The position numbers and the translations under genes are program-made. 64,000 bases of DNA from Prevotella sp902465605 (GTDB taxonomy: Bacteria; Bacteroidota; Bacteroidia; Bacteroidales; Bacteroidaceae), in assembly GCA_902465605.1 (NCBI GenBank), contig CABQNT010000013.1:1-64000 (forward strand), written 5' to 3'. Under the pieces are notes generated by a model. The model searched no databases. It was given only the letters and a program-made list of their open reading frames with translations, and was not told the origin of the DNA. Shown here one piece after another: positions 44,514 through 53,510 of this stretch (position 1 is the stretch's first letter; every line of letters begins with the position of its first letter).

Positions 44514-47500
44514 TTATAAATTCAGGTTGATACCAAACGAGAGTGCGCGAACGGCACTGTTTACACTATAATCTTGTGTACCGTTGAGGGCAATACGTGG
44601 GTCAAGCCCCTTTCTCTTTGACCACAGCCCCAAGTTGTCGGCTGCGAAGTAAAGACGAAGTCCCTGGATTTTAGCCTTATTCAACACGCTCTTTGGCAAT
44701 GAGTAGCCCAATGTAAGGTTATTCAAGCTGAGATAAGAGCCATCAATGAGGAAACGGTCAGAAGCCTGATTGAGTTTTTGGTTTTGGTTATGCAAACGTG
44801 GAACGTCGGTGTTGGTGTTCTCGGGTGTCCAGTGATTCAGGATATCCTTGTGCCAGTTCGTACCTGGCCTACCTGACGACATTAATTCACTATAGCTACC
44901 ATCGTAAACCTTTCCACCCACTCTATAAGAGAATTGAATAGAGAAATCGAACCCATAAGCTGCTGCATTCGCATAGAAACCTCCTGCTATTTTTGGTAAA
45001 GCCGAGCCCACAAACTGTCTGTCCTTTAACGAGCTGCTGTAATCTTTGCTGCCAACTTTCTCAAACTGTTCTGTTTTCTTATTCCAGCACCAGTACATTT
45101 GGTCACCATTCTCTGGATTGACACCTGCCGATTTAACCATATAGTAATCGAAGATACCACCCTGCTCTTTCAGGATACGGAAACCTTTGGAGATACCGTC
45201 TTCTCTGAACTGTTCGGGCAATTCAGTAATCTTGTTCGTGTAAGTAGTTCCATTCACACCTACATTTACATTGACATTGCGGTCGTTGTAAACATTGGAC
45301 GAGAGGTTGAATTCAAAACCTGTATTTACCATTTTACCGAAATTCACTGGTTCAGAATCGAATCCTGTCGTTGAAGAGATAGGAAGGTTAAAGAGCATAT
45401 CGGATGTACGACGGCTGAAGAAGTCGAGTTCACCAGCTATCAAACCTTTCCATAATGAGAATTCCAAACCAACGTCAAAGTTGTTGTTCTTTTCCCAAGT
45501 AATGCTTTCGTTACCTTTATAAGCAGGTCCGTAAACACTTTCGGTACCCGTAGAGGCAATACGATAAAGGTTGGTATACGGCGTATAAGCACGCAAAGGA
45601 GGATCCGTATTTGGCAAGTACAGATAGTCATTACCCTGTACACCGTAGCTAACACGCAGCTTCAGGTTTTGGATAGCATCAACGTCTTTCAAGAAGTTTT
45701 CCTGATTGATGCGCCACGATGCGCCCAAGCTCCAGAATGTACCCCAGCGATGATCGGGATGGAATACGGAAGAACCATCACGGCGCAAAGAAGCAGAAGC
45801 GTAATATTTATCCATGTAGTCGGTTGTTACCTGTCCGAAGTAGCCTTCTACCTTATATTCGCGACCATAAGAGTCTAAGTCGGAAATGTTGGCACCCGAA
45901 CGGAATTCTGGCAATGTAGGATCGAGCAACCCTTTCTTCTCGCCTTTTAAGAAGTTGGATTTCTCATTATAGTTTTCATGTCCCAGCATCACATGTACAC
46001 CAAAATCATTGAAGGTCTTGTCCCATTTCAATATTTGGTTCCAGTTCAGTGACACTGTTTGGTTCACTTCTTTATCAAGAATACCACCATAAGCCTGTCC
46101 ATCACCAACGAGTGGGTTCATCATGTTGGTCCAACGCCACCAGTTGCCATTAAATGTAGCCGTAGAGCTAAACTTAAAGTTGTAAGGCAGTTTCACATCT
46201 ACACGCGCGTTTTGCGTGAGGTAGTAGTTGATATTTTTCGTAATATTGAGTTCGGTTTGCCGAATCAGGTTCATACCTCCAGCATACATTCGAGACTGAG
46301 AATCGTCGTAAACCATCTCTCCATGAGCGTCACGCAAAATCTTACCATCTTTATCATGCTTGAAAATAGGATAGATAGGCGCAATCATACGGCTCCACAT
46401 AAACAAGTTACTATAGTTGCCTTCCTCATATTGCGCAGGATTTTGTGCAGTAGTCCTGGCAAATTGCGAAGAAGCACCGATGCGTAACCAGTCGGTAATA
46501 TCCGAATCGTATGACATACGAGTCGTCAAGCGCTCAAATTTGGTCTTCATACTGAAGCCACGATCGTTCAAGTAACCTACAGAGAAATACACCTTCGACT
46601 TAGCCGAACCCTTGGTGATACTCAGGTTATATTCTTCACGTGTCTTGGGTTCATACAATGTACCTATCCAATCGTTGAAGTTGGCAGCATCTTCGTAGCG
46701 AATAGGTGCTGTGGTCAGATTACCTTTTTCGTCAACTACTTTGTCATCGGGTGTACTATACACATTATATCCCAACTCATCTATCAAATTAGCCGAAGCC
46801 CATTGTCCAGGGTTTTTCTCAGGTTCATCAATGAAAGTAACCGAGTTTTTGAGTCCCTCCCAAGTAAGTTTATAATACATACCGGGGTCGGTAATGATAT
46901 CATATTCGGGAACAGCACGCTGATTGGTACCAATGCGGGCATCGAAAGACACCTGAACTTTTCCCTTGTTACCGCTCTTGGTGGTAATCATGATGACACC
47001 ATTGGCACCACGTGCACCATACAAAGCAGCAGAAGCAGCATCTTTCAGTACGTTGATGCTCTCGATATCCTTGGTGTTAATAGCGTTAATCTCGCCACTG
47101 TAAGGAGCACCATCGAGAATAATCAATGGTGAACTGGAAGCGTTCAACGAACCGATACCGCGAATACGCATCGTTGTTGACGATCCTGCACGTCCTGAGG
47201 GAGATGTAACTGACAAACCAGCAACCATACCCTCCAAAGCCTTAGAAGCATCGGCAGCCTGCACTTTCTCCAATTTCTTAGAGTCTACATTCGTTGCAGA
47301 ACCTGTATAGGTAGATTTCTTTACTGTACCATAAGCTACAACGATTACTTCATCGAGCTTACTGTCATCGCTTACCAATCTAATGGTCATGTTGTTGGTA
47401 GCAACAACTGTTTTGGTCACCATTCCAATGTAAGAAACCATGAGTTTTGCACCAGCAGGTACACTCAAGGTAAACTTACCCTCAATGTTAGTAGCGGTAC

Positions 47501-47651
47501 CATTTTTGGTTCCCTGAACTACGACGGAGGCGCCAACAACTGGCTGACCATCATCCGCAGAAATCACAGTACCGTTAATCTGTGTTTGTGCCATTGCCAT
47601 ACCTATGCTTAGGAAGAGGCAAGCGAGAAACAATGTTAGTCTTTTTTTCAT
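44514..47651 (-). CDS. SusC/RagA family TonB-linked outer-membrane receptor (second pair)
   Basis: A 1045-residue receptor. Signal peptide (LTLFLACLFLSIGMAMAQ), carboxypeptidase-like regulatory domain (INGTVISADDGQPVVGASVVVQGT), plug (VVAYGTVKKSTYTGSATNVD, LIILDGAPYSGEINAINTKDIESI, NVLKDAASAALYGARGANGVIMI) and barrel ending LSFGINLNL. The wording of the plug motifs marks the classical SusC group. With the adjacent SusD it forms a surface import complex. No glycosidase, peptidase or regulator is adjacent, so the substrate is unknown. Confidence 0.97.
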   Translation of the reverse strand: MKKRLTLFLACLFLSIGMAMAQTQINGTVISADDGQPVVGASVVVQGTKNGTATNIEGKFTLSVPAGAKLMVSYIGMVTKTVVATNNMTIRLVSDDSKLDEVIVVAYGTVKKSTYTGSATNVDSKKLEKVQAADASKALEGMVAGLSVTSPSGRAGSSTTMRIRGIGSLNASSSPLIILDGAPYSGEINAINTKDIESINVLKDAASAALYGARGANGVIMITTKSGNKGKVQVSFDARIGTNQRAVPEYDIITDPGMYYKLTWEGLKNSVTFIDEPEKNPGQWASANLIDELGYNVYSTPDDKVVDEKGNLTTAPIRYEDAANFNDWIGTLYEPKTREEYNLSITKGSAKSKVYFSVGYLNDRGFSMKTKFERLTTRMSYDSDITDWLRIGASSQFARTTAQNPAQYEEGNYSNLFMWSRMIAPIYPIFKHDKDGKILRDAHGEMVYDDSQSRMYAGGMNLIRQTELNITKNINYYLTQNARVDVKLPYNFKFSSTATFNGNWWRWTNMMNPLVGDGQAYGGILDKEVNQTVSLNWNQILKWDKTFNDFGVHVMLGHENYNEKSNFLKGEKKGLLDPTLPEFRSGANISDLDSYGREYKVEGYFGQVTTDYMDKYYASASLRRDGSSVFHPDHRWGTFWSLGASWRINQENFLKDVDAIQNLKLRVSYGVQGNDYLYLPNTDPPLRAYTPYTNLYRIASTGTESVYGPAYKGNESITWEKNNNFDVGLEFSLWKGLIAGELDFFSRRTSDMLFNLPISSTTGFDSEPVNFGKMVNTGFEFNLSSNVYNDRNVNVNVGVNGTTYTNKITELPEQFREDGISKGFRILKEQGGIFDYYMVKSAGVNPENGDQMYWCWNKKTEQFEKVGSKDYSSSLKDRQFVGSALPKIAGGFYANAAAYGFDFSIQFSYRVGGKVYDGSYSELMSSGRPGTNWHKDILNHWTPENTNTDVPRLHNQNQKLNQASDRFLIDGSYLSLNNLTLGYSLPKSVLNKAKIQGLRLYFAADNLGLWSKRKGLDPRIALNGTQDYSVNSAVRALSFGINLNL

Positions 47652-47849
47652 AAAATTTCTCCTTTCAATCGCTAATTTAACATATTGTTTATTATTAATG
47701 GTTTGTTCAGTGGTATTAAAAGTAGCTCTTAGCGATAGATATTTATACAGGTTTCATTCTTCTTCTGCCAATTTACATTTCAGTCTGTAAACATAAATCT
47801 GACTCAGCGAAACATTCCGTGATATCACATCCTTCAGGCTAACAATTTA

Positions 47850-47883
47850 CAAATATAGGTGAATTGTGCGAAAAGTAAACAAA
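47850..47883 (-). promoter_or_regulatory. Promoter candidate of the second SusC/SusD pair
   Basis: On the minus strand TTTG (47880-47883) and TATATTTG (47850-47857) are 22 nt apart, slightly wide. It gives a leader of about 190 nt. The gap 47652-48081 shows no gene. Confidence 0.45.
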
Positions 47884-48081
47884 AATGAGTTAATAGTTGT
47901 AGTTTTTAACATATTTTAGCGAATAAAGATTAAAATAGCCTATCCCTGACACTGCCTTTAACGAGTAAGTACGGTACAGCTAAAGCGGGTGAATGGGGCA
48001 CGCCAACCCCAATAGGGCATGCTCAAGAAAAAGAATCTATTCCATGAAATATTCTTACATATATCAACAGAAACACCCAGT

Positions 48082-49371
48082 TCAGGGATACATATTCATA
48101 TATGAACAATATTTGTCAAGCAGATTTTCTAACGGCAAATCACCTTTTGCAAAGCGCTCTGCATCCAAAGACTGCAATCTTTCACGCACAGGCGTATTTC
48201 CTTTATATGTTGCTGTCAGAACATAAAATCCATCTTGCTTTTCGATAGCCACATCCGAAAAGTCTTCAGAGATATCATCCGAGCTATACCGAATGGAATA
48301 ACTTGGACGCTTGGCACCTGGAATATCCTCACGTAGAATACCTTTTGCCACCAAATCCTGTATGTCACGAATGGCAGTGTCCTTAGAGCATTTGGCAAGT
48401 GAAGCCCACATTTTGGAGGTTACCTTTGCTTCATAGCCATCCAAGAAAAGATTTAGCACATCCTTCTGGCGCTGACTGAACGCCACGGATGAAGCATTTT
48501 GCCAAAAAAGACTCTTGTTCAAAATCGTATTCACATTCACCTTAGCCTCGTCAAGCGCTTTAGACAGCGTGTTGGCATACCATAAAATCCACTCAGTAAC
48601 ATCCCCGTCACCGTTCTGTGTTTTCTTCAAAATCTCATAGTACCGATTCTTATCCTTATTGATCTGAGATGATATGTTATAGAAACGAAATTCGCTCTTA
48701 TCGGCACGAGCCAACAACATGTCCGACAAAATACGAGCCAAGCGCCCGTTGCCGTCTTCAAAAGGATGAATGCTGACAAACCACAGATGCGCTATGGCCG
48801 AACGAATCGTGGAACTTACTGGCTCATCTTCATTAAACCAGTGAAGAAACTTCTCCATTTCTCCCTCCACTCGCTCTGGAGCCGGCGCGACGTAATGCAC
48901 TTTCTCTCGGCCAAAGATACCAGACACAATGTGTTCTTCATGGGTGCGGTATCTTCCCACCTCTATCTTAAAACCCTCGCTAAAGCCTGTCGGGAAAAAC
49001 GCTGCTTGCCAAGCACACAATTTTTCTTTGGTCAATGGTTGGTCAACATGATGCAAGGCATCAAGCATGACCGCCACAACAGAATCTACATAATGAGAAG
49101 GCGCCGTCTGCCTGACATTCTCCAGTCCCAGCTTTCGAGCGACAGACGAACGCACCTCGTCCGCATTCAGACGAATGCCCTCTATCTCTGAAGAAAACAC
49201 CACATCATTTGTCAAGTTCTCGGCCATAGCTTTCAGTTTGCTGTCAAAGCCAAGCGAGTACAACCTGCCATACAGCAAACCTTGCTTTCGATTCACCTCT
49301 TCAAGGACAGCCGTAAGTTTGAGTGCAACCCATCTAAACGCTGTCCAATCTTCTCTTTCGTGGATATACAT
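48082..49371 (-). CDS. Fic domain protein with autoinhibitory helix
   Basis: A 429-residue Fic protein. The N-terminal region (DUF4172-like) is followed by FSSEIEGIRLN, matching the inhibitory (S/T)xxxE(G/N) motif of class II Fic proteins. The catalytic loop HPFEDGNGRLAR (about residue 205) is a full HxFx(D/E)GNGRxxR active site, so AMP transfer from ATP to target hydroxyls is expected. The C-terminal 130 residues contain a winged-helix-like part (FSQRQKDVLNLFLDGYEAKVTSKMWASLAKCSKDTAIRDIQDLVAKGILRED), suggesting DNA binding or autoregulation. No antitoxin gene is adjacent. Confidence 0.93.
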   Translation of the reverse strand: MYIHEREDWTAFRWVALKLTAVLEEVNRKQGLLYGRLYSLGFDSKLKAMAENLTNDVVFSSEIEGIRLNADEVRSSVARKLGLENVRQTAPSHYVDSVVAVMLDALHHVDQPLTKEKLCAWQAAFFPTGFSEGFKIEVGRYRTHEEHIVSGIFGREKVHYVAPAPERVEGEMEKFLHWFNEDEPVSSTIRSAIAHLWFVSIHPFEDGNGRLARILSDMLLARADKSEFRFYNISSQINKDKNRYYEILKKTQNGDGDVTEWILWYANTLSKALDEAKVNVNTILNKSLFWQNASSVAFSQRQKDVLNLFLDGYEAKVTSKMWASLAKCSKDTAIRDIQDLVAKGILREDIPGAKRPSYSIRYSSDDISEDFSDVAIEKQDGFYVLTATYKGNTPVRERLQSLDAERFAKGDLPLENLLDKYCSYMNMYP

Positions 49372-49530
49372 ATTTCATTATGTTGTGAATGCAACCTAAA
49401 TCGCGCAATAACGTCGCAACATTTGCGACAAATATACTGTTTTTTTGTCGCATTTACAAGAAGGGAACACGAAATAGTACCATTTTTTCCATATTTTTTT
49501 GTGGCTATCATGATTGGGTACAATTGGCCA

Positions 49531-49629
49531 ACGTTGTAAGGGCGTGATTTATCACGGTCAGCACACCCGCACGTCCCGTCCCTGGAGCCACAACATGACG
49601 GAGCGTGATGAATCACGCCCCTACGTTGC
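49531..49629. repeat. 99-bp palindromic repeat (GGGCGTGATTTATCACG arms)
   Basis: The left arm, 49531-49556 (GTAAGGGCGTGATTTATCACG), is mirrored by 49604-49629 with two mismatches and a small gap. Each arm also has its own dyad (CGTGAT/ATCACG). It is non-coding, in the gap 49372-49901, and resembles dispersed palindromes seen in other Bacteroidales. Confidence 0.8.
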
Positions 49630-49687
49630 TACAGTACAAACACAGTGGATTTTTTTTGGGTAGCAATAGACTGCCGGTTCAATCTCT

Positions 49688-49763
49688 TTGACTTTACCGT
49701 CCAAAGGCTATGCTATTGGAGATCTAAGTCTATGCTATTGGAGGGGAAAGTCAATGCTATTGC
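49688..49763. repeat. 22-bp-period array F (ATGCTATTG core)
   Basis: ATGCTATTG begins at 49710, 49732 and 49754, exactly 22 bp apart; a degenerate row TTGACTTTA at 49688 is in phase. The core is the same as in array A at 1.2 kb. Confidence 0.8.
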
Positions 49764-49901
49764 AACTATTTGAAATACAATGGGAAACAGATTTCTAACA
49801 ACCGAATAAACGAAGGGGTTTTGAGATGTTGTAAATGAAAAATGAAGCGTGGAAAGGAACCTTTCCCTGGTTGGAATTCCACAGAGGACTGTCAACGCAC
49901 G

Positions 49902-50846
49902 TCACCGCTCATTTTTTGGTGGGCGAACAGGGCGGGGGCCGGAGACCTTCTGGCTCATTTGCTCTACACAGTCGGCGATGTATTGCTTGAAACGCTGGTC
50001 TTGCAGAACCTCGATGTCTTGGAACAAACCCAACACAAAACGCCCGATGCCCAGATAGCTGGCCACGTCGGCCTTGAAAATCCAGTGTTTCTCATCCTTC
50101 TCGGGAGCCAGGAAAGGTTGCGACTGCGGGTATTCCTCCAGCAAAAGATTGTATGCCAACTGCCCCAAGCGCAGTTTCACGGGCAGCTTTTCGTCGCCAC
50201 TGAACATGAAAATATCCGTGAACAGGTCGCGGTGCTTAGCCTGGTTCATCCAAAATACATCCATCACCTCGACACTCTTGATGCGCGACACCTTGAACGT
50301 TTTGCACATGTCCGACTGCATCTCGTAACACCGCACGTCCAAATCGTCGTTCATCAACAGGTAAGGCTCCACCACACGGTCGGAAACGGTCTTGCTGTGG
50401 GGCGACGAATAGCCCCTGAGTACCACGACGCTCTGTGTCTCCATCGCCTCTTTCAAGGTGCGCACGTTGTTGTGGATGCGCTTCAAGGCGGCTGGCGAGA
50501 ACGACCCTTCCAAACTATAATAGCGGTCGAGTTTGGTTTTAAGGGTCGCCAGGATAAGGTCTTTCTTGTTGCTGGCCTCCAACATTCGGCGCAGGTAAGC
50601 GGCTTCTTCCTTGGTGAAAACGATATTGTCGTGCAGTCGCCTGAAAAACTTACTATTGGGGTCCAGTCGGTAATAGGCTCCGGTCTTGATGACCTGAAAC
50701 CCACTGTTGCGCAGATAGTCAAGATAATAATAGAGGTTGCGCCGCGTGACGTGAAGCCTGTCGGCCAACTGCTGGGCGGTGTAGTTGTTGTTATCGGTGA
50801 GCAACAGCAGCAACTCGAGTTCGTTTCCGAATTTTTCTAAGCGCAT
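49902..50846 (-). CDS. HTH/WYL-type transcriptional regulator
   Basis: A 314-residue regulator. N-terminal winged helix-turn-helix: LLLLTDNNNYTAQQLADRLHVTRRNLYYYLDYLRNSGFQVI (about 15-55). The rest resembles WYL-domain regulators, with DDLDVRCYEMQSDMCKTFKVSRIKSVEVMD as the sensory core, although the literal WYL triplet is replaced (VRCYEM). Many WYL proteins respond to nucleic acid or small ligands. Its leader holds a long AGTT octamer array, and RNase HII follows upstream in the same direction. Confidence 0.85.
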   Translation of the reverse strand: MRLEKFGNELELLLLLTDNNNYTAQQLADRLHVTRRNLYYYLDYLRNSGFQVIKTGAYYRLDPNSKFFRRLHDNIVFTKEEAAYLRRMLEASNKKDLILATLKTKLDRYYSLEGSFSPAALKRIHNNVRTLKEAMETQSVVVLRGYSSPHSKTVSDRVVEPYLLMNDDLDVRCYEMQSDMCKTFKVSRIKSVEVMDVFWMNQAKHRDLFTDIFMFSGDEKLPVKLRLGQLAYNLLLEEYPQSQPFLAPEKDEKHWIFKADVASYLGIGRFVLGLFQDIEVLQDQRFKQYIADCVEQMSQKVSGPRPVRPPKNER

Positions 50847-50854
50847 GAGGAATT

Positions 50855-50981
50855 AGTTTGTGAGTTTTTGAGTTCTTAAGTTTTTAAGTTTTTAGTTCTT
50901 GAGTTTTTTAGTTTGTGAGTTTTTTAGTTTCTAAGTTGGTGAGTTGACAAGTTAACAAGTTGACGAGTTGACGAGTTGACG
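50855..50981. repeat. Long AGTT octamer array upstream of the WYL regulator
   Basis: AGTT occurs at 50855, 50863, 50871, 50879, 50887 and, after one 7-bp step, continues every 8 bp to 50981, about 16 units. The first half has T-rich spacers, the second half GACA/GACG spacers. Begins 9 bp upstream of the regulator start. Confidence 0.9.
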
Positions 50982-51123
50982 AGGATGTGTGCATGCCGAA
51001 TTCCTCCAATCCACTGCAAGCTAAGCATTCAAGCATCAGAAGCCAACGCATATCAAGCTAAAGCACGCAATCTTGTAAGAGAAGCGTGATGCAACGTGCA
51101 TCAGTAGGACAAGAGGCAGTGCA

Positions 51124-51735
51124 TTAAAAATCCAAGGACAGCTCTGCACTGCCCAAAAGATTGTACGAACGGCGGTGATAGGGCGTGATACCATACTTAC
51201 GGATGGCTTCCCGATGCTTGCGTGTGGGGTAGCCCATGTTCGATTGCCAATCGTATTGCGGGTATTCTTGCGCCAGCCTGTCCATGTAATCGTCCCGAAA
51301 AGTCTTGGCCAAGATGCTGGCCGCGGCTATGTCCTGGTACTTGCCGTCACCTTTTATAATAGTGGTATAGGGCAAATCATGATAAGGCGTAAAGCGGTTT
51401 CCGTCCACGATGATGGCCTGCGGGCGTGTGGTGAGCTGGTCCAGCGCGCGGTGCATGGCCAGAAAACTGGCGCGCAGGATGTTAATTTCGTCAATCTCTT
51501 GCGGTGTTACCTCGCCCACGGCCCACGCCACGGCATCGTGGATGATGGTTTGTCGCAATGCGTTGCGCTTTTTGCGCGAGAGCTGTTTCGAGTCGTTCAG
51601 ATCCGCATTGTCATAGTTGGGCGGCAGGATGACGGCGGCGGCAAACACGCTTCCGGCCAGACATCCACGCCCCGCCTCGTCGCATCCAGCCTCGATGAGG
51701 TTGGGATAAAAATGAGATTTCAAAGTGTTGTGCAT
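51124..51735 (-). CDS. rnhB: Ribonuclease HII
   Basis: A 203-residue RNase HII. The N-terminal GCDEAGRGCLAGSV carries the first two acidic catalytic residues, and IIVDGNRFTPY the next; ILAKTFRDDYMDRL and MGYPTRKHREAIRKYGITPYHRRSY are family motifs. It nicks RNA in RNA-DNA hybrids and removes misincorporated ribonucleotides in the cytoplasm. Confidence 0.96.
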   Translation of the reverse strand: MHNTLKSHFYPNLIEAGCDEAGRGCLAGSVFAAAVILPPNYDNADLNDSKQLSRKKRNALRQTIIHDAVAWAVGEVTPQEIDEINILRASFLAMHRALDQLTTRPQAIIVDGNRFTPYHDLPYTTIIKGDGKYQDIAAASILAKTFRDDYMDRLAQEYPQYDWQSNMGYPTRKHREAIRKYGITPYHRRSYNLLGSAELSLDF

Positions 51736-51867
51736 CCTCTACATGTGAAATAAAGTTAACCTACAACAAGTATTAACAACCTTTGTTTGGTGTGGAAAAA
51801 TGAGTTCCAACTCTTGTCGTACTTTTGCCGTATCAAACAGAACATGAACCATCAAATACGAACGACA

Positions 51868-52143
51868 ATGGAAAAGAACATTCTTTTATCAGAAAGCACA
51901 CCCTCGGCACGAATCTCTTATCAGCACGTCATCGGAAAATTATTGATGCCGATAGAACTTTTGCGGCGTTATTACGCCAAAGTGATGGAACGTGATGTGA
52001 ACACGCGGCAGACGCTGTTGCTGCTGAATGCCCAACTGGCATTCGTGATGACCGTGTTTCCCATCGAAGCGCCGTTCGCCGTGCGCGTGGTTTGCTGTCT
52101 GTGGCTGCTGAACGCCTTGTGGAAATGCAAGCAAGCGTTCTGA
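51868..52143 (+). CDS. Small hypothetical protein with a hydrophobic C-terminus
   Basis: A 91-residue protein (MEKNILLSESTPSARISYQH) with a basic middle (LLRRYYAKVMERDVNTRQTLL) and two short hydrophobic stretches at the end. No family recognised. A -7-like TACTTTTG at 51820-51827 lies upstream; a start at 51844 would leave a very short leader, so I prefer 51868. Its TGA directly abuts the sufS TAA on the other strand. Confidence 0.6.
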   Translation: MEKNILLSESTPSARISYQHVIGKLLMPIELLRRYYAKVMERDVNTRQTLLLLNAQLAFVMTVFPIEAPFAVRVVCCLWLLNALWKCKQAF

Positions 52144-53358
52144 TTAGAACATCCGACTGACGCGCTCAATGCCCGCAACCAGTTGGTCTACCTCTTCGCG
52201 TGTGTTGTACAAAGCGAAGGAGGCGCGCGCCGTTCCAAGAACGCCCAACCGCTGCATCAGCGGCTGCGCGCAGTGGTGCCCCGTGCGGATGGCGATGCCG
52301 AGCCTATCCAACAGGGTGCCCATGTCCATGTGGTGGATGTGGCCAACCTGAAAGCTGATGACCGCATCACGATGGGCCGCCTCTCCGAAGATGCGCATCC
52401 CAGGGATGGATTGCATGCGCTCAAGGGCGTAAGCGGTCAGCTCGTGTTCGTGCTGGGCTATGTTGTCCATGCCCAAGGATGACAGGTAATCGAGCGCGAC
52501 GGCCAACCCATGCGTGGCGATATAGTCGGGTGTGCCCGCCTCGAACTTCAATGGCGGTCGCTCGAAAGAAACCTTGTCGAACGACACATGGCTGATCATC
52601 TCGCCTCCTCCCTGATAGGGTGGCAAACGGTCGAGCCATTCTTCCTTACCATAAAGCACGCCAATGCCCGTGGGACCGTATGCCTTGTGCCCGCTGAAAA
52701 CAAAGAAATCGCAATCAATGTCTTGCATGTCCACCTTGAAATGGGGCGCACTCTGCGCACCATCTATCACCACCGGCACGCCATGGGCATGCGCCGTGGC
52801 CGTCATCTGTTTCACGGGATTGACGGTACCCAGCACGTTGCTCACCTGCGTGAGGCTCACCAGTTTGGTTTTGTTGGTAAACAACTTTTCGTATTCGTCG
52901 AGCATCAGCTCCCCCGCATCGGTCATCGGAACCACTTTGAGCACGATGCCCCTTTGCTGAGCCTGCAACTGCCAAGGCACAATGTTGGAATGATGCTCCA
53001 TGGCAGACACGATTACTTCATCGCCTTCGCGCATGAACGCCTGACAATAGGTGGAGGCGATGAGGTTCAAACCCTCGGTGGTGCCCCGTGTGAAGACCAC
53101 CTCAGCGGCCGAGCGGGCATTGATGAAGCGGCGCACCGTCTCGCGGGCAGCCTCGTGAAGTTCGGTGGCCTGCTGCGACATCCAATGCACACCACGGTGG
53201 ACGTTGGCGTTGACGTTAAGGTATTCGTCACGCATGGCATCCAACACACACAAGGGTTTCTGCGTGGTGGCCGCATTGTCCAAGTAGATTAAGGGCTTAT
53301 CGTAGACCTTTCGGGAGAGGATGGGAAAATCCTGACGGATGGAAGAAATATCGTACAT
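52144..53358 (-). CDS. sufS: Cysteine desulfurase SufS
   Basis: A 404-residue group II cysteine desulfurase starting at 53358 (MYDISSIRQDFPILSRKVYDKPLIYLDNAATTQKP); the longer frame upstream is read through the spacer. The PLP Lys is in FVFSGHKAYGPTG, and the catalytic Cys in RTGHHCAQPLMQR. It supplies sulfur from cysteine to SufBCD scaffolds; no SufE or SufU gene is adjacent. Separated from sufD by a terminator. Confidence 0.96.
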   Translation of the reverse strand: MYDISSIRQDFPILSRKVYDKPLIYLDNAATTQKPLCVLDAMRDEYLNVNANVHRGVHWMSQQATELHEAARETVRRFINARSAAEVVFTRGTTEGLNLIASTYCQAFMREGDEVIVSAMEHHSNIVPWQLQAQQRGIVLKVVPMTDAGELMLDEYEKLFTNKTKLVSLTQVSNVLGTVNPVKQMTATAHAHGVPVVIDGAQSAPHFKVDMQDIDCDFFVFSGHKAYGPTGIGVLYGKEEWLDRLPPYQGGGEMISHVSFDKVSFERPPLKFEAGTPDYIATHGLAVALDYLSSLGMDNIAQHEHELTAYALERMQSIPGMRIFGEAAHRDAVISFQVGHIHHMDMGTLLDRLGIAIRTGHHCAQPLMQRLGVLGTARASFALYNTREEVDQLVAGIERVSRMF

Positions 53359-53451
53359 AGAATGAAAATGTATGGGTGGGACTGGCAGAAAAATCGCTCG
53401 GAGCCGACTTTCTGTTGGGCCTGTCACGGATGATTGGTTTGAACGTTCATG

Positions 53452-53497
53452 AAAAAACCTCCGCCCAAGTTTGCTTTTCAAAGCACTTGGGGGAGGC
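53452..53497 (-). terminator. Intrinsic terminator between sufD and sufS
   Basis: On the minus strand GCCTCCCCCAAGT and ACTTGGGCGGAGG form a 12-bp stem with one mismatch, then TTTTTT. It lies 14 bp after the sufD stop and 94 bp before the sufS start. Confidence 0.85.
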
Positions 53498-53510
53498 AAT
53501 GATGGGTTTA

